Source: Caulobacterales bacterium (GTDB lineage: Bacteria; Pseudomonadota; Alphaproteobacteria; Caulobacterales; Parvularculaceae). From it: a stretch of DNA of 64,000 nucleotides. The position numbers and the translations under genes were made by a program. The stretch covers positions 349,078 to 413,077 of the forward strand of contig JACKIL010000002.1 in assembly GCA_020638525.1 (NCBI GenBank). The letters are read 5' to 3'. This document shows, piece after piece, positions 9,375-17,098 of the stretch (its first letter is position 1; each line of letters opens with the position of its first letter). The notes below the pieces were generated by a model. That model ran no database searches and was not told where the DNA came from. It saw only the letters and a list, made by a program, of their open reading frames with translations.

Positions 9375-9665
9375 ATGACCGTCGCCGCCCCGAACGCTGT
9401 GCAGCAACGATCGAAGGACCCGTATGTCATCGGGCCCGACGGCATGCCGCTGACCCTCGCCGATCTGCCGCCGCCCAACACCAAGCGATGGGTGATCCGG
9501 CGCAAAGCAGAAGTCGTCGCCGCTGTGCGCGGCGGCCTCCTCACGCTCGAGGAAGCCTGCGCGCGCTATACGCTGACGCTTGAAGAATTCCTGAGCTGGC
9601 AAAAAGCCATCGATCAGTTCGGCATGCCCGGCCTGCGCGCAACGCGCGTGCAGCAATACCGATAA
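9375..9665 (+). CDS. sciP: SciP-type CtrA inhibitor (DUF1153)
   Basis: The 96-residue protein contains YVIGPDGMPLTLADLPPP and KRWVIRRKAEVVAAVRGG with LTLEEACARYTLTLEEFLSW. This is the nearly invariant core of SciP, a small helix-turn-helix protein that in Caulobacter binds CtrA at its target promoters and blocks transcription in the swarmer stage. The start has AAGGA at 8 bp. About 250 bp of non-coding DNA upstream would hold its promoter, and an intrinsic terminator follows, so it is a single-gene transcript. MipZ is encoded 2 kb away, and CtrA boxes occur elsewhere in this window. Confidence 0.95.
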   Translation: MTVAAPNAVQQRSKDPYVIGPDGMPLTLADLPPPNTKRWVIRRKAEVVAAVRGGLLTLEEACARYTLTLEEFLSWQKAIDQFGMPGLRATRVQQYR

Positions 9666-9700
9666 GCCCTGCTTTCCAAGGTCTAGGCCTCCCTCCTTAC

Positions 9701-9728
9701 TCCCCGCGCCCCGGCGCGGGGATTTTTC
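9701..9728 (+). terminator. Rho-independent terminator of sciP
   Basis: A 9-bp perfect stem, CCCCGCGCC at 9702-9710 with GGCGCGGGG at 9713-9721, has a 2-base spacer (the top pairs probably open into a loop). It is followed by ATTTTTCTT, 36 bp after the sciP stop codon. Confidence 0.88.
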
Positions 9729-9863
9729 TTGGAAAGGGGCGTTTATGCTGAAAAATCGGAAAACCTTGAGGTTGTGAACGGCGCGGCGTCTTTCGCGACA
9801 GGGATTTCGCCTCCATACTGAAAGCGCCTTTTCGGCTGGAATTGCGGGTTTTCGAGTTACGTC

Positions 9864-10970
9864 ATGATGAAATTCATCGCCTCCTCCCTCGATGCGGCGA
9901 AAGCGAAAGCCAAGCGCGCGCTCGGGGACAAGGCGGTGATTGTCAGCGTCCGGAACCTGCCGAGCGGCGATGTAGAGATTCAAGCCTCCGACAAGCCTCA
10001 GCCAGCCGCGCCGATTTCGAAGCGCATCGAGCCGACGTTCGGCGGCGAAGCCCGCGCGATGGTTGACGAGCGCCAGACGCGGCCTGCCGCAGGCGCAAGA
10101 CTGAGCGCGCCTCTGGAGCAGCGCTATGCGGAAGACGCGCTGGCGAAGCTTCGCGGCGACCTGACGCGCAAATCCCCGTCCTCGGCGCCCGCCTTCAACC
10201 TGTCGGACAAGACCGTTCAGGGCATGACGGACATCCTGAAGCCCCACAGCATCGGCGAGCGCTTGCTGGCGGACCTCATCGAGGGCGCGCGCCAAGCCCG
10301 CATCGATGAAGATCTCTACCGGCTGGAGACGGCGTTCATGGCGGCGTTCGATTACTCCCCGCTCGGCTTCGCCCCCTCCGCGCCTCTGATGCTCGTAGGC
10401 CCGACAGGCGCCGGGAAGACCTCCTGCGCGGCCAAGCTCGCCGCTTCCGCGATGGATTCGGGGATGGAGGCCTTCCTGATGACGGCCGACGCCGGCCGCG
10501 CTGGCGCGGTCGAACAGATCCGCACCTATGGGGACTCGCTCGGCATCGACTACTTCGTCGTCGAGACGCCGCAAGATGTCGAACGCGCGCTAGAGCTTTA
10601 CCCGCCAACCGGCGCGGTGCTGCTCGATACGCCCGGCGTCAGCCCGTTTGACGCTGGGGATATCGCGGCCCTGCGCTGCTTCCAGGAGGCCCTCAAGGCT
10701 GAGGCCATTCTGGTGCTGCCCGCGAGCGGCGATGTCGAGGAATTCAAGGAATGGTCGCTCGCCTTCCGCGAGTTCGGCGTGCGACGGGCGATTATCACCA
10801 AGTTCGATGCGACGAAGCGCGTCGGAGCGGCGCTCACCGCCGTGCATGAGGCGGGCATGGCCCTCGCGCATTTCTCCGAAAGCGCCTTCATCTCGGACGG
10901 CATGATGCCGGCCAGCGCCGAATTCCTCGCCCGACGCTTCCTTGCGAGCAGGCCGGGGCGGGTTTCCTAG
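9864..10970 (+). CDS. FlhF-like SRP-family GTPase
   Basis: The N-terminal 45 residues (MMKFIASSLDAAKAKAKRALGDKAVIVSV, split here by domain) resemble the FlhF B domain. An SRP54-type NG domain follows, with G1 GPTGAGKTS at residues 179-187, a G3-like DTPG in place of DTAG, and G4 TKFD at 312-315 followed by TKR. FlhF places and assembles the flagellum at the pole together with the FliF ring. No other flagellar gene is in the window, so the flagellar role is inferred from domain order only. At 368 residues it is near family size. It is convergent with the J-domain gene and the two stop codons overlap in a shared CTAG. Confidence 0.78.
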   Translation: MMKFIASSLDAAKAKAKRALGDKAVIVSVRNLPSGDVEIQASDKPQPAAPISKRIEPTFGGEARAMVDERQTRPAAGARLSAPLEQRYAEDALAKLRGDLTRKSPSSAPAFNLSDKTVQGMTDILKPHSIGERLLADLIEGARQARIDEDLYRLETAFMAAFDYSPLGFAPSAPLMLVGPTGAGKTSCAAKLAASAMDSGMEAFLMTADAGRAGAVEQIRTYGDSLGIDYFVVETPQDVERALELYPPTGAVLLDTPGVSPFDAGDIAALRCFQEALKAEAILVLPASGDVEEFKEWSLAFREFGVRRAIITKFDATKRVGAALTAVHEAGMALAHFSESAFISDGMMPASAEFLARRFLASRPGRVS

Positions 10971-11449
10971 GCTTCACCCTCGGGGGCCGCCGGCGCCCGC
11001 GCAAGCAGAACGTCCCGCGCATCGTTGATTTTCGCCGCCAGATAGTCCGTTCCGCCCTTGTCGGGATGGAGCTGGCTGATCAGCTTTCTGTGGGCGGCGC
11101 GCACGGCTTCCGCAGACGCGTCGAGCGGAACCCCGAGGATCGAGGCCGCTTCGTCCGGCTGCATCGCCGCGGTTGGCGCCCGCGGAGGCGCATTCGCCGC
11201 TTCGTCGAGTTTAATCGCCCGCTCGCGCCATAGCTCGATCGCCGTAACGCCGCCCGCAGCGAGCAGCGTCATTAGGGCAAGCGGCCAAAGCTTGGCGGCG
11301 AAGAGCGCGGCGGCGAGGCCCAGAAAAGCGACGCCTTTGAAGAGCGTGACGTTCCGCCCCTCGCCGGCTCCTGCGCCGCTACGGGCGTTGCGCATGAGGA
11401 GCCAGCCGGCGGCCCCGACGGCGAGGATAAGCGCGAGGACGCCGATCAT
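10967..11449 (-). CDS. Membrane-anchored J-domain (DnaJ-like) protein
   Basis: The 160-residue protein has two or three hydrophobic segments (about residues 1-19, 36-52, 55-70) and a C-terminal J domain with the HPD motif at 128-130 in LHPDKGG. The arrangement of N-terminal membrane helices and a C-terminal Tim14-like J domain is found in many alphaproteobacteria. It should stimulate an Hsp70 (DnaK) ATPase at the inner membrane face. The J domain is minimal, lacking G/F and zinc-finger regions. It follows mipZ on the same strand after 94 bp. Confidence 0.85.
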   Translation of the reverse strand: MIGVLALILAVGAAGWLLMRNARSGAGAGEGRNVTLFKGVAFLGLAAALFAAKLWPLALMTLLAAGGVTAIELWRERAIKLDEAANAPPRAPTAAMQPDEAASILGVPLDASAEAVRAAHRKLISQLHPDKGGTDYLAAKINDARDVLLARAPAAPEGEA

Positions 11450-11543
11450 AAGCTCTCAGACTTCGACATGGCCGCTCGCCTCGCCCAGCTCTCACGCACG
11501 AGAGTGCCCCATTCGGAAGCCGCTTGAAAGGCGTTGGCGAGCG

Positions 11544-12365
11544 TCAGGCGGCTTCGCGCTGGTCGCGCTGCGGAAGCTTCAGGATCGCGATGAGCGAGCG
11601 GATCTCGAGGCGCGCTGTGACGTGACTCATGGTCGAGAGCTTCACTGGCGCATCCGGCCCGCCGAGATCGAGAAGGGTCAGCCCCATCGGGAAGAGCTCG
11701 CGGTAAATGACCCGGTCGCCGAAGCCGCGGGCGAGACGGAAGCCAATGCGCGAAGACAGGTCTTCGAGCTTGCGGCCCATCTCGGCCTTGTTTCGGGCCT
11801 GAGTCGCGGAAAGCCGGTTGCGCATGACGACCCAGTCGATCCCGCCGGGAATGCCCGCCATCGCGCGGCGTTTGCGGGCGTTCCAGACCATCTCGCTGTA
11901 AAGGCTCGGCCCCATCAGCTGGCCGGTCTCAGAATCGAGCCTTGCGAGCAGATCGAAGTCGACGAAGCTGTCATTCAGCGGGGTCACGATGGTGTCGGCG
12001 TGAGCGTGCGCGAGGCGCGACAGGTGCGTGTCTGCGCCCGGGCAATCGATCACCACGAAATCGCAATCGGCGAGCCCCTGAAGCGCTGACGTGAGGTTTC
12101 GCGTCTCTTCCTCGCGCGCCGCCTCCCGGCTGTCGATGGTCGACGGCAGGACTTCGGGCATCACTGGAAAGGGCAGAACCTTGCCCTTTGTTTCCGCAAA
12201 CTTTTTCCGGTTTTCGAGGTAGCGGCTGAGGCTCCGCTGGCGCATGTCGAGATCAATCGCAGCGACCTTGTGGCCGCTCTTCAGGAGCGCCACGATGACA
12301 TGCATGGCGGCCGTCGATTTGCCGGAGCCGCCTTTTTCGTTCCCAAGAACGATGACGTGAGTCAT
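11544..12365 (-). CDS. mipZ: Division-plane positioning ATPase MipZ
   Basis: This 273-residue ParA/MinD-superfamily ATPase has a deviant Walker A (GNEKGGSGKST, residues 8-18), the switch I segment DLDMRQRSLSRYLENR, and Walker B VVIDCPG. The RQRSLSRYLENR stretch and the C-terminal FGDRVIYRELFPMGLTLLDL are diagnostic of MipZ rather than ParA. In Caulobacter MipZ binds ParB at parS, forms a bipolar gradient and inhibits FtsZ so that division occurs at midcell. The window also carries a perfect parS at 34366-34381. The gene is divergent from the PapD-like chaperone gene with about 70 bp between them. Confidence 0.95.
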   Translation of the reverse strand: MTHVIVLGNEKGGSGKSTAAMHVIVALLKSGHKVAAIDLDMRQRSLSRYLENRKKFAETKGKVLPFPVMPEVLPSTIDSREAAREEETRNLTSALQGLADCDFVVIDCPGADTHLSRLAHAHADTIVTPLNDSFVDFDLLARLDSETGQLMGPSLYSEMVWNARKRRAMAGIPGGIDWVVMRNRLSATQARNKAEMGRKLEDLSSRIGFRLARGFGDRVIYRELFPMGLTLLDLGGPDAPVKLSTMSHVTARLEIRSLIAILKLPQRDQREAA

Positions 12366-12434
12366 TCCGAATGCCCTTCTGAGCAGCCGCCAGCCCGGTT
12401 ACCCGCAGGAAACCTCCCCAAGATAGACTGCCGC

Positions 12435-13274
12435 ATGATGGTGCAATTTGGACCGATTCTCCTGCGGCGAGCGGGAATTTTGGGCGTGCTCGCAGGAGCA
12501 GCGCTGGCGACCGGCGTGGCGCGGGCGGAAGTGAATATTTCTCCGCTGCGTCAGGTGATCACGGACGAGGCCCGGACCGCGACCTATCGGGTCTCGAACC
12601 CGTCCAACCGGATCATTGAGGGCCGCCTTCGCTGGATCGACCTCTCCGCGACCGAAACCGGTTATGTGGACGCAACACCGGAGCAGCGGGAGAAGCTGAG
12701 CGCCGCCCCCTATCTCACTGTATGGCCAGCATTTTTTCGACTTGAGCCCGGCGCGGACGTAACTGTGACGGTCGCCGCGAAAGTGGGCGCCCCGCTGCCG
12801 GCGGGCGAACACCGCTCCCATCTCCTCGTCGAGACCGACGCCGTTCGCACGCCGCTCCGGAAGGCCGGCGGTTCGCTCGAGGTCGATATCGGCCTCGGCA
12901 TATCGACCCCCGTCATCCTGCGCGGCGGCAAGGGCGATGCAGGCGCGACGATCGGCGAGACCCACCTTCTCAGGACCACAGACGGCTCGCTTGAGCTTGA
13001 GACGAATGTCGAACCCAAGGGCGAATTCTCGGCCTATGGCCGGATCGATGTCGTCTTCACGCCGCGCACCGAAAAGGGCGCGGGCGCGCCCGAAGTGCTG
13101 CGCTCGATCGACAATGTCGCCGCTTACATTGATGCGCCGCGACGGCGCGTGATGGCGCCTCTCGGCGTTCAGGAATTGCCCGGCGGCGTTCTGGAAGTGC
13201 GTTATGTCGGACGCTCGGAATTCGAAGGAGAAACCTTCGCGACGCGCTCCTTCGAGATCGCGCCGCCGCGCTGA
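12435..13274 (+). CDS. Periplasmic PapD-like (pilus/fimbrial) chaperone
   Basis: The 279-residue protein begins with a signal peptide (AGILGVLAGAALATGVARA, cleavage near residue 32). It has two immunoglobulin-like domains: NISPLRQVI starts the first strand, TATYRVSNPSN is the edge strand, and PAFFRLEPGADVTVTV corresponds to the conserved proline/arginine/leucine-PG region of PapD-type chaperones. The second domain (SLELETNVEPKGEFSAYGRIDVVF) is longer than usual. Such chaperones normally fold pilins or spore-coat-U-like subunits, but no usher or pilin is encoded nearby. The start is the first of two tandem ATGs at 12435/12438, with a weak ribosome site. Confidence 0.8.
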   Translation: MMVQFGPILLRRAGILGVLAGAALATGVARAEVNISPLRQVITDEARTATYRVSNPSNRIIEGRLRWIDLSATETGYVDATPEQREKLSAAPYLTVWPAFFRLEPGADVTVTVAAKVGAPLPAGEHRSHLLVETDAVRTPLRKAGGSLEVDIGLGISTPVILRGGKGDAGATIGETHLLRTTDGSLELETNVEPKGEFSAYGRIDVVFTPRTEKGAGAPEVLRSIDNVAAYIDAPRRRVMAPLGVQELPGGVLEVRYVGRSEFEGETFATRSFEIAPPR

Positions 13275-13277
13275 GCG

Positions 13278-14069
13278 CTATCTTCCGCCGTCCGTGAGAG
13301 ACAGGCGCTCGCCGCCAAAATCCGTCACGACGCAATAGACGCCTTTGGCTTCAAGCGTCGCGCACAGCGCTTCCGCTTTCTCTCGCGAAGAGAATCCGCC
13401 GCCGATCAAGCGAAGAAAATCACCGCGTCCTTCAATCGTCACGGCTTCGATGCGCGGCTCAAGAAGGCCCAATTCATCAGGGTTTTCTCGCTGCAGCTGG
13501 CGCCAGCCGGCGCGCGCGGCCTCTTCGTGGCGATAGGAAGCGAGATGAACGCCGAATAGCACGCTCGACGTCGGGATCGCCGTCTCGGCCTCGTTCTCAA
13601 ACACGGTTTCTTCGCCGGAAGCGAAAGTCGGCTGAACGAGGCGCGGCGAAGAATCGACCGGCTTCTTCGGCGCGTCGGCGAGCGCTGCGTCCACATCGGC
13701 TGCGGCGATAACCGCTTTCGGATTAACGGGCGCCGCAGGACGCGGCGCGTCCGCCGGCGCGGCGGAGGCCATTTCGGTTTCCGCCTCTTCCGCTTTCGCC
13801 AGCTTTTCGTCGGCGAGCTGCTTTTCGAGGTCGGCGTTGCGCTGCTTGAGCTGCACGAGTTCGGTTTCAAGCTCTGCGACGCGCAGGCTCGCCCAATCAA
13901 GCTCGCCGCCTTCCGCCGCGACATCAGCCTTGCCGCCGCCAAGGGTCGAACAGCCCGACAGCATGGCTGCGGCGAGCAATGCGACAGCCCGCGCACGCAA
14001 GCTTGACGATAATCCGAATGAATTCGCTTGGCGGCGTGATATAGGCTGCGCGAAGAGAGGCTCTTTCAT
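13278..14069 (-). CDS. SPOR-domain lipoprotein
   Basis: The 263-residue protein has a long basic N-terminus and a lipobox LSGC with the lipidated cysteine at residue 40. A coiled-coil-like segment lies at about 60-90 (ELETELVQLKQRNADLEKQL), followed by a Pro/Ala-rich linker. A C-terminal SPOR domain starts at VLFGVHLASYRHEEAARAGW and ends at YCVVTDF. SPOR domains bind denuded peptidoglycan glycans at the division site. GGAG lies 7 bp before the start. It is divergent from panC (46 bp) and convergent with the chaperone gene (3 bp). Confidence 0.86.
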   Translation of the reverse strand: MKEPLFAQPISRRQANSFGLSSSLRARAVALLAAAMLSGCSTLGGGKADVAAEGGELDWASLRVAELETELVQLKQRNADLEKQLADEKLAKAEEAETEMASAAPADAPRPAAPVNPKAVIAAADVDAALADAPKKPVDSSPRLVQPTFASGEETVFENEAETAIPTSSVLFGVHLASYRHEEAARAGWRQLQRENPDELGLLEPRIEAVTIEGRGDFLRLIGGGFSSREKAEALCATLEAKGVYCVVTDFGGERLSLTDGGR

Positions 14070-14115
14070 CAGGGTCTCCAGCGAACACAGTTACTCATAA
14101 CGCAAGGCCCGGCCC

Positions 14116-15000
14116 ATGTCGCCACTTAGCGCTGATTCTCAACTTGGGGTCGCCCGTACTGTAAAGGCATTGCGCGCCCGCGTCGACGCCTGGCGATCTT
14201 CCGGCCAGTCTGTCGGATTTGTACCCACTATGGGTGCGCTCCATGACGGCCACTTGTCGCTTGTGCGAATGGCGGCGCGCCTTTCCGACCGCACGGTCGC
14301 CAGCATTTTCGTCAATCCGACGCAATTCGCGCCACACGAAGATTTTTCGTCTTACCCGCGAAACGAAGCGCAGGATCTCGAGAAACTGCAAAGCTCTGGC
14401 TGCCATCTCGCTTATGCGCCCCCACCTGAGCAGATGTATCCTCCGGGGTTTCAGACGTCGATCAAGGTTGAGGCGGTTTCTCAAGGCCTTTGCGGCGAAT
14501 CTCGTCCGCATTTCTTCGGCGGCGTCGCGACGGTGGTTTGCAAGCTCCTCAATCAGGTGCGCCCGACTGTCGCTGTTTTCGGCGAGAAAGATTTCCAGCA
14601 ATTGCTCGTCATCAAGCGGATGGTTCGCGATCTCGACATGCCGGTGGAAATTGTCGGCGCGCCGATCGTGCGCGAGGCCGACGGCCTCGCCATGTCGTCG
14701 CGCAACGCTTATCTGTCCACGGATGAACGCGCCACTGCCGGCAAGCTCAACAAGATCATCTCCTCAATGGCGGATCGGCTGAGCGAAGGAGCAGACGCCT
14801 CAGACGTTCTCAATGACGGGCGAATGGCGCTTGAGAGCGCAGGCGTCTCTCGCGTCGACTATCTCGAAATCAGAAGCGAAACTGATCTGACGCCCGTTCT
14901 CTACGGGCCGATCGACCCCGCCATCCCCGCCCGCGTCTTCATCGCGGCCATTGTCGGAAAAACGCGCCTCATCGACAATTGGCCGGTGAGGCGCGCCTAG
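14116..15000 (+). CDS. panC: Pantothenate synthetase
   Basis: PanC condenses pantoate and beta-alanine with ATP to form pantothenate, the coenzyme A precursor, in the cytoplasm. The 294-residue protein carries PTMGALHDGHLSLV (residues 38-50, with the HIGH-like DGH), VNPTQFAPHEDF, VFGEKDFQQLLVIKRMV and the KMSKS-equivalent MSSRNAYLS. Length and motifs are standard. No panB is adjacent. The start is 46 bp from the divergent SPOR lipoprotein gene. Confidence 0.97.
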   Translation: MSPLSADSQLGVARTVKALRARVDAWRSSGQSVGFVPTMGALHDGHLSLVRMAARLSDRTVASIFVNPTQFAPHEDFSSYPRNEAQDLEKLQSSGCHLAYAPPPEQMYPPGFQTSIKVEAVSQGLCGESRPHFFGGVATVVCKLLNQVRPTVAVFGEKDFQQLLVIKRMVRDLDMPVEIVGAPIVREADGLAMSSRNAYLSTDERATAGKLNKIISSMADRLSEGADASDVLNDGRMALESAGVSRVDYLEIRSETDLTPVLYGPIDPAIPARVFIAAIVGKTRLIDNWPVRRA

Positions 15001-15030
15001 TGGGGCAAGGTGGTTGGAGGTACTACTAAT

Positions 15031-15579
15031 TTAGGCGTCCGAGCGCGAAATCATCGCAGCGCGCGCGGCGAAGGAAGTCAGTTCGGCTTTGGCGAGCATG
15101 CCGTTGCCGTTGCGATCCGCATCGAGGAAGCGCGCGGCCTGTTCGCCGACATATTCCTGGCGATCCATGAGGCCATCTTCACCCGCAGCGGCGTAAAACT
15201 CGGCGCGCGCGACAGCGTCGACGCGAGCGTGTTCCGCTTGCGAGAGCGCGCCCGGCGCGCTCACTGGCAGCGGCACGAATTCGCGGCCGTCGCCGATGTC
15301 GAGCGCATAAAAGCCGTTGAGACGCGAAAGCTCAGCCGTAACGATGGCGAGCGCCGCATACTCATTGGCGTCGAGCTTGCCGGAACCATCAATGTCGGCG
15401 CGCGCGAAAATGGCGTTCGCATGGGCGGCCGCTTCATCGGCGGTGAGCGATTTCACAGCGTCGGTGTAACCTGCGCGGTCGTCGAAGCCGACACCGGCGG
15501 CGAGCGCTGCATTGAGACCGACGCATCCAAGCGCGATCGCCGGAGCGGCAAGGGCGGCGATGAATTGATTGCGGTCCAT
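15031..15579 (-). CDS. Secreted EF-hand calcium-binding protein
   Basis: The 182-residue protein has a signal peptide (IAALAAPAIALGCVGLNAALAAG) and two canonical EF-hand loops: DIDGSGKLDANE near residues 62-73 and DADRNGNGMLAKAE near 153-166. A degenerate third loop may lie at AGEDGLMDRQEY. It is probably a periplasmic calcium-binding protein. Small EF-hand proteins of this type are frequent in Caulobacterales; the role is unknown. It is convergent with panC and lies downstream of nothing obvious, so it is likely monocistronic. Confidence 0.82.
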   Translation of the reverse strand: MDRNQFIAALAAPAIALGCVGLNAALAAGVGFDDRAGYTDAVKSLTADEAAAHANAIFARADIDGSGKLDANEYAALAIVTAELSRLNGFYALDIGDGREFVPLPVSAPGALSQAEHARVDAVARAEFYAAAGEDGLMDRQEYVGEQAARFLDADRNGNGMLAKAELTSFAARAAMISRSDA

Positions 15580-15739
15580 TTGGGTGTCTCCCGTGTGCGT
15601 TGACAGGGAGAAGATCGCCCTGCATCGGGGCGCCAGAACGATTGAATCAAGGCCTTGTCGGGACGATCGTGACCGAAATCCGGCAGGATCGTTACAGGAT
15701 GGGAAGGATTCCCCTCTGGGTGGCGCGGCGGCTTACGCC

Positions 15740-16678
15740 CTATTCGGCCGGTTGAACCGCCGCCTGCGGGCCCGGCAACGCCTCGGCGCCCGCCGTCTGG
15801 TGCGTGCGCTCCCACCGCTCCTTGAGCATCGCCGACGTCATTCGCGAACCGTCCGGCGACCAGCCCGGCGGGCCGAAGGTGTAGCCGATCACCTCGCGGA
15901 AGGAGCGCGCCTTCATGACATCCTTCAGGATGCCGACCCACTCATGGAACGAAATGACGATCGGGTTGAACGTGCCGAGGTTCTTCACGATGCCGTAGCG
16001 GCACTTCTCGTTCCGGTCTTCCGGAATGAACGTGCCGAACATCCGGTCCCAGATGATGAAGACGCCGGCATAGTTCGCATCGAGATAACGCGGGTTCGTC
16101 GCGTGGTGCACGCGGTGGTGCGACGGTGTGTTGAAGACCCATTCGAAGGGCCCCATGCGGTCTATCAGTTCGGTATGAATCCAGAACTGGTAGATGAGGT
16201 TCACGCCGCCGACAAAGGCGAGCATCAGCGGGTGAAACCCGAGCAGCACCAGCGGCGTCTTGAAAAGCAGCGAGGCGAGGATGTTCCCCGTCCATGTCTG
16301 CCGAAGCGCTGTCGTGAGATTATAGTGCTGCGACGAATGATGGATGATGTGGCTCGCCCAGAACCACCGCCGCTCATGGCTGATGCGGTGAAACCAGTAA
16401 TAGCGGAAGTCGTCGAGCACGAAGCAGAGGATGACCGCCCACCACGTGTTCGGAATATCGAAGAGCCGATATTGGTAGGCCGCCATGAAGGAGGCGAAGA
16501 CGAGCGCGCCGCCGCCGAGCAAAGGCGCGATCTGGCTGCCGAGCCCCATCAGGAGGCTCGCCGCCGAGTCCCGGGTTTCATAGGCGCCTTTGCCCGTCAG
16601 CTTCCATGCCGCCATCTCTATGAGAACGAGCAGCACGAAGGCGGGCACGGCCATGGTTACGACGTCAGGAAACTCCAT
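15740..16678 (-). CDS. Sterol desaturase / fatty acid hydroxylase family membrane di-iron enzyme
   Basis: The 312-residue membrane protein has the eight-histidine set of the fatty-acid hydroxylase superfamily: HRISH (97-101), HIIHH (110-114) and, after two more helices, HHRVHH followed by ATN. About four transmembrane helices precede and interrupt these. It should use O2 and a di-iron centre to hydroxylate or desaturate a lipid or carotenoid. The substrate cannot be assigned. It is the last gene of a tight three-gene minus-strand unit with a small membrane protein (15 bp upstream) and a secreted alpha/beta hydrolase. Confidence 0.9.
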   Translation of the reverse strand: MEFPDVVTMAVPAFVLLVLIEMAAWKLTGKGAYETRDSAASLLMGLGSQIAPLLGGGALVFASFMAAYQYRLFDIPNTWWAVILCFVLDDFRYYWFHRISHERRWFWASHIIHHSSQHYNLTTALRQTWTGNILASLLFKTPLVLLGFHPLMLAFVGGVNLIYQFWIHTELIDRMGPFEWVFNTPSHHRVHHATNPRYLDANYAGVFIIWDRMFGTFIPEDRNEKCRYGIVKNLGTFNPIVISFHEWVGILKDVMKARSFREVIGYTFGPPGWSPDGSRMTSAMLKERWERTHQTAGAEALPGPQAAVQPAE

Positions 16679-16693
16679 GGTGCAAATATAACC

Positions 16694-17095
16694 TTACCCG
16701 CGGAGGCTTCCAGCCCACTCGGCAGCTTCAGCCTCCCCGCCTGCGATCAGCCTGATCTTCGGCTTGGTGATATCGCCAAAGCTGACAACGACTTCGCCGC
16801 CCTCCTGCTCCACCTTGAAGGCGCCGAGGCTGAGGCGCCGTGTCGCAAGGCCGTCGCCCTGCGCGAAGACGAACGCCGCCTCCCCGCCCGCTGAGAGCGC
16901 CGCCGCCGCACGCTTGTCGGCGCTTATCATCCAGCGGGCCGGCGCGAAGTCGGGCTCGTCAAACGCCAGCCGGTCGACTGCGCTCGCCGCATCGACGGGG
17001 GCGTTCTTCCACGCGCCGAGGAGGAAAGAGACGCCGACCATCACGCCGATGCCGGCGAACGAAATCAGGAGATCGAGATAAAGGTTTCCCGTCAT
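16694..17095 (-). CDS. Membrane-anchored hypothetical protein
   Basis: The 133-residue protein has one N-terminal transmembrane helix (about residues 8-27, LLISFAGIGVMVGVSFLLGA). A soluble domain follows, starting at LAFDEPDFAPARWMISADKRAAAALSA, with a compact beta-rich pattern after it (FVFAQGDGLATRRLSLG, VVVSFGDITKPKIRL). I recognise no named domain. It lies 3 bp after the hydrolase stop codon and 15 bp before the sterol desaturase start, so the three are very probably one operon and may act on the same substrate or membrane site. Confidence 0.75.
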   Translation of the reverse strand: MTGNLYLDLLISFAGIGVMVGVSFLLGAWKNAPVDAASAVDRLAFDEPDFAPARWMISADKRAAAALSAGGEAAFVFAQGDGLATRRLSLGAFKVEQEGGEVVVSFGDITKPKIRLIAGGEAEAAEWAGSLRG

Positions 17096-17098
17096 GCC

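Noticed and set aside
15569..16894. Open frame of 441 codons on the plus strand opposite the sterol desaturase
   Set aside because: The minus strand carries the complete eight-histidine motif set; the plus frame is a shadow.
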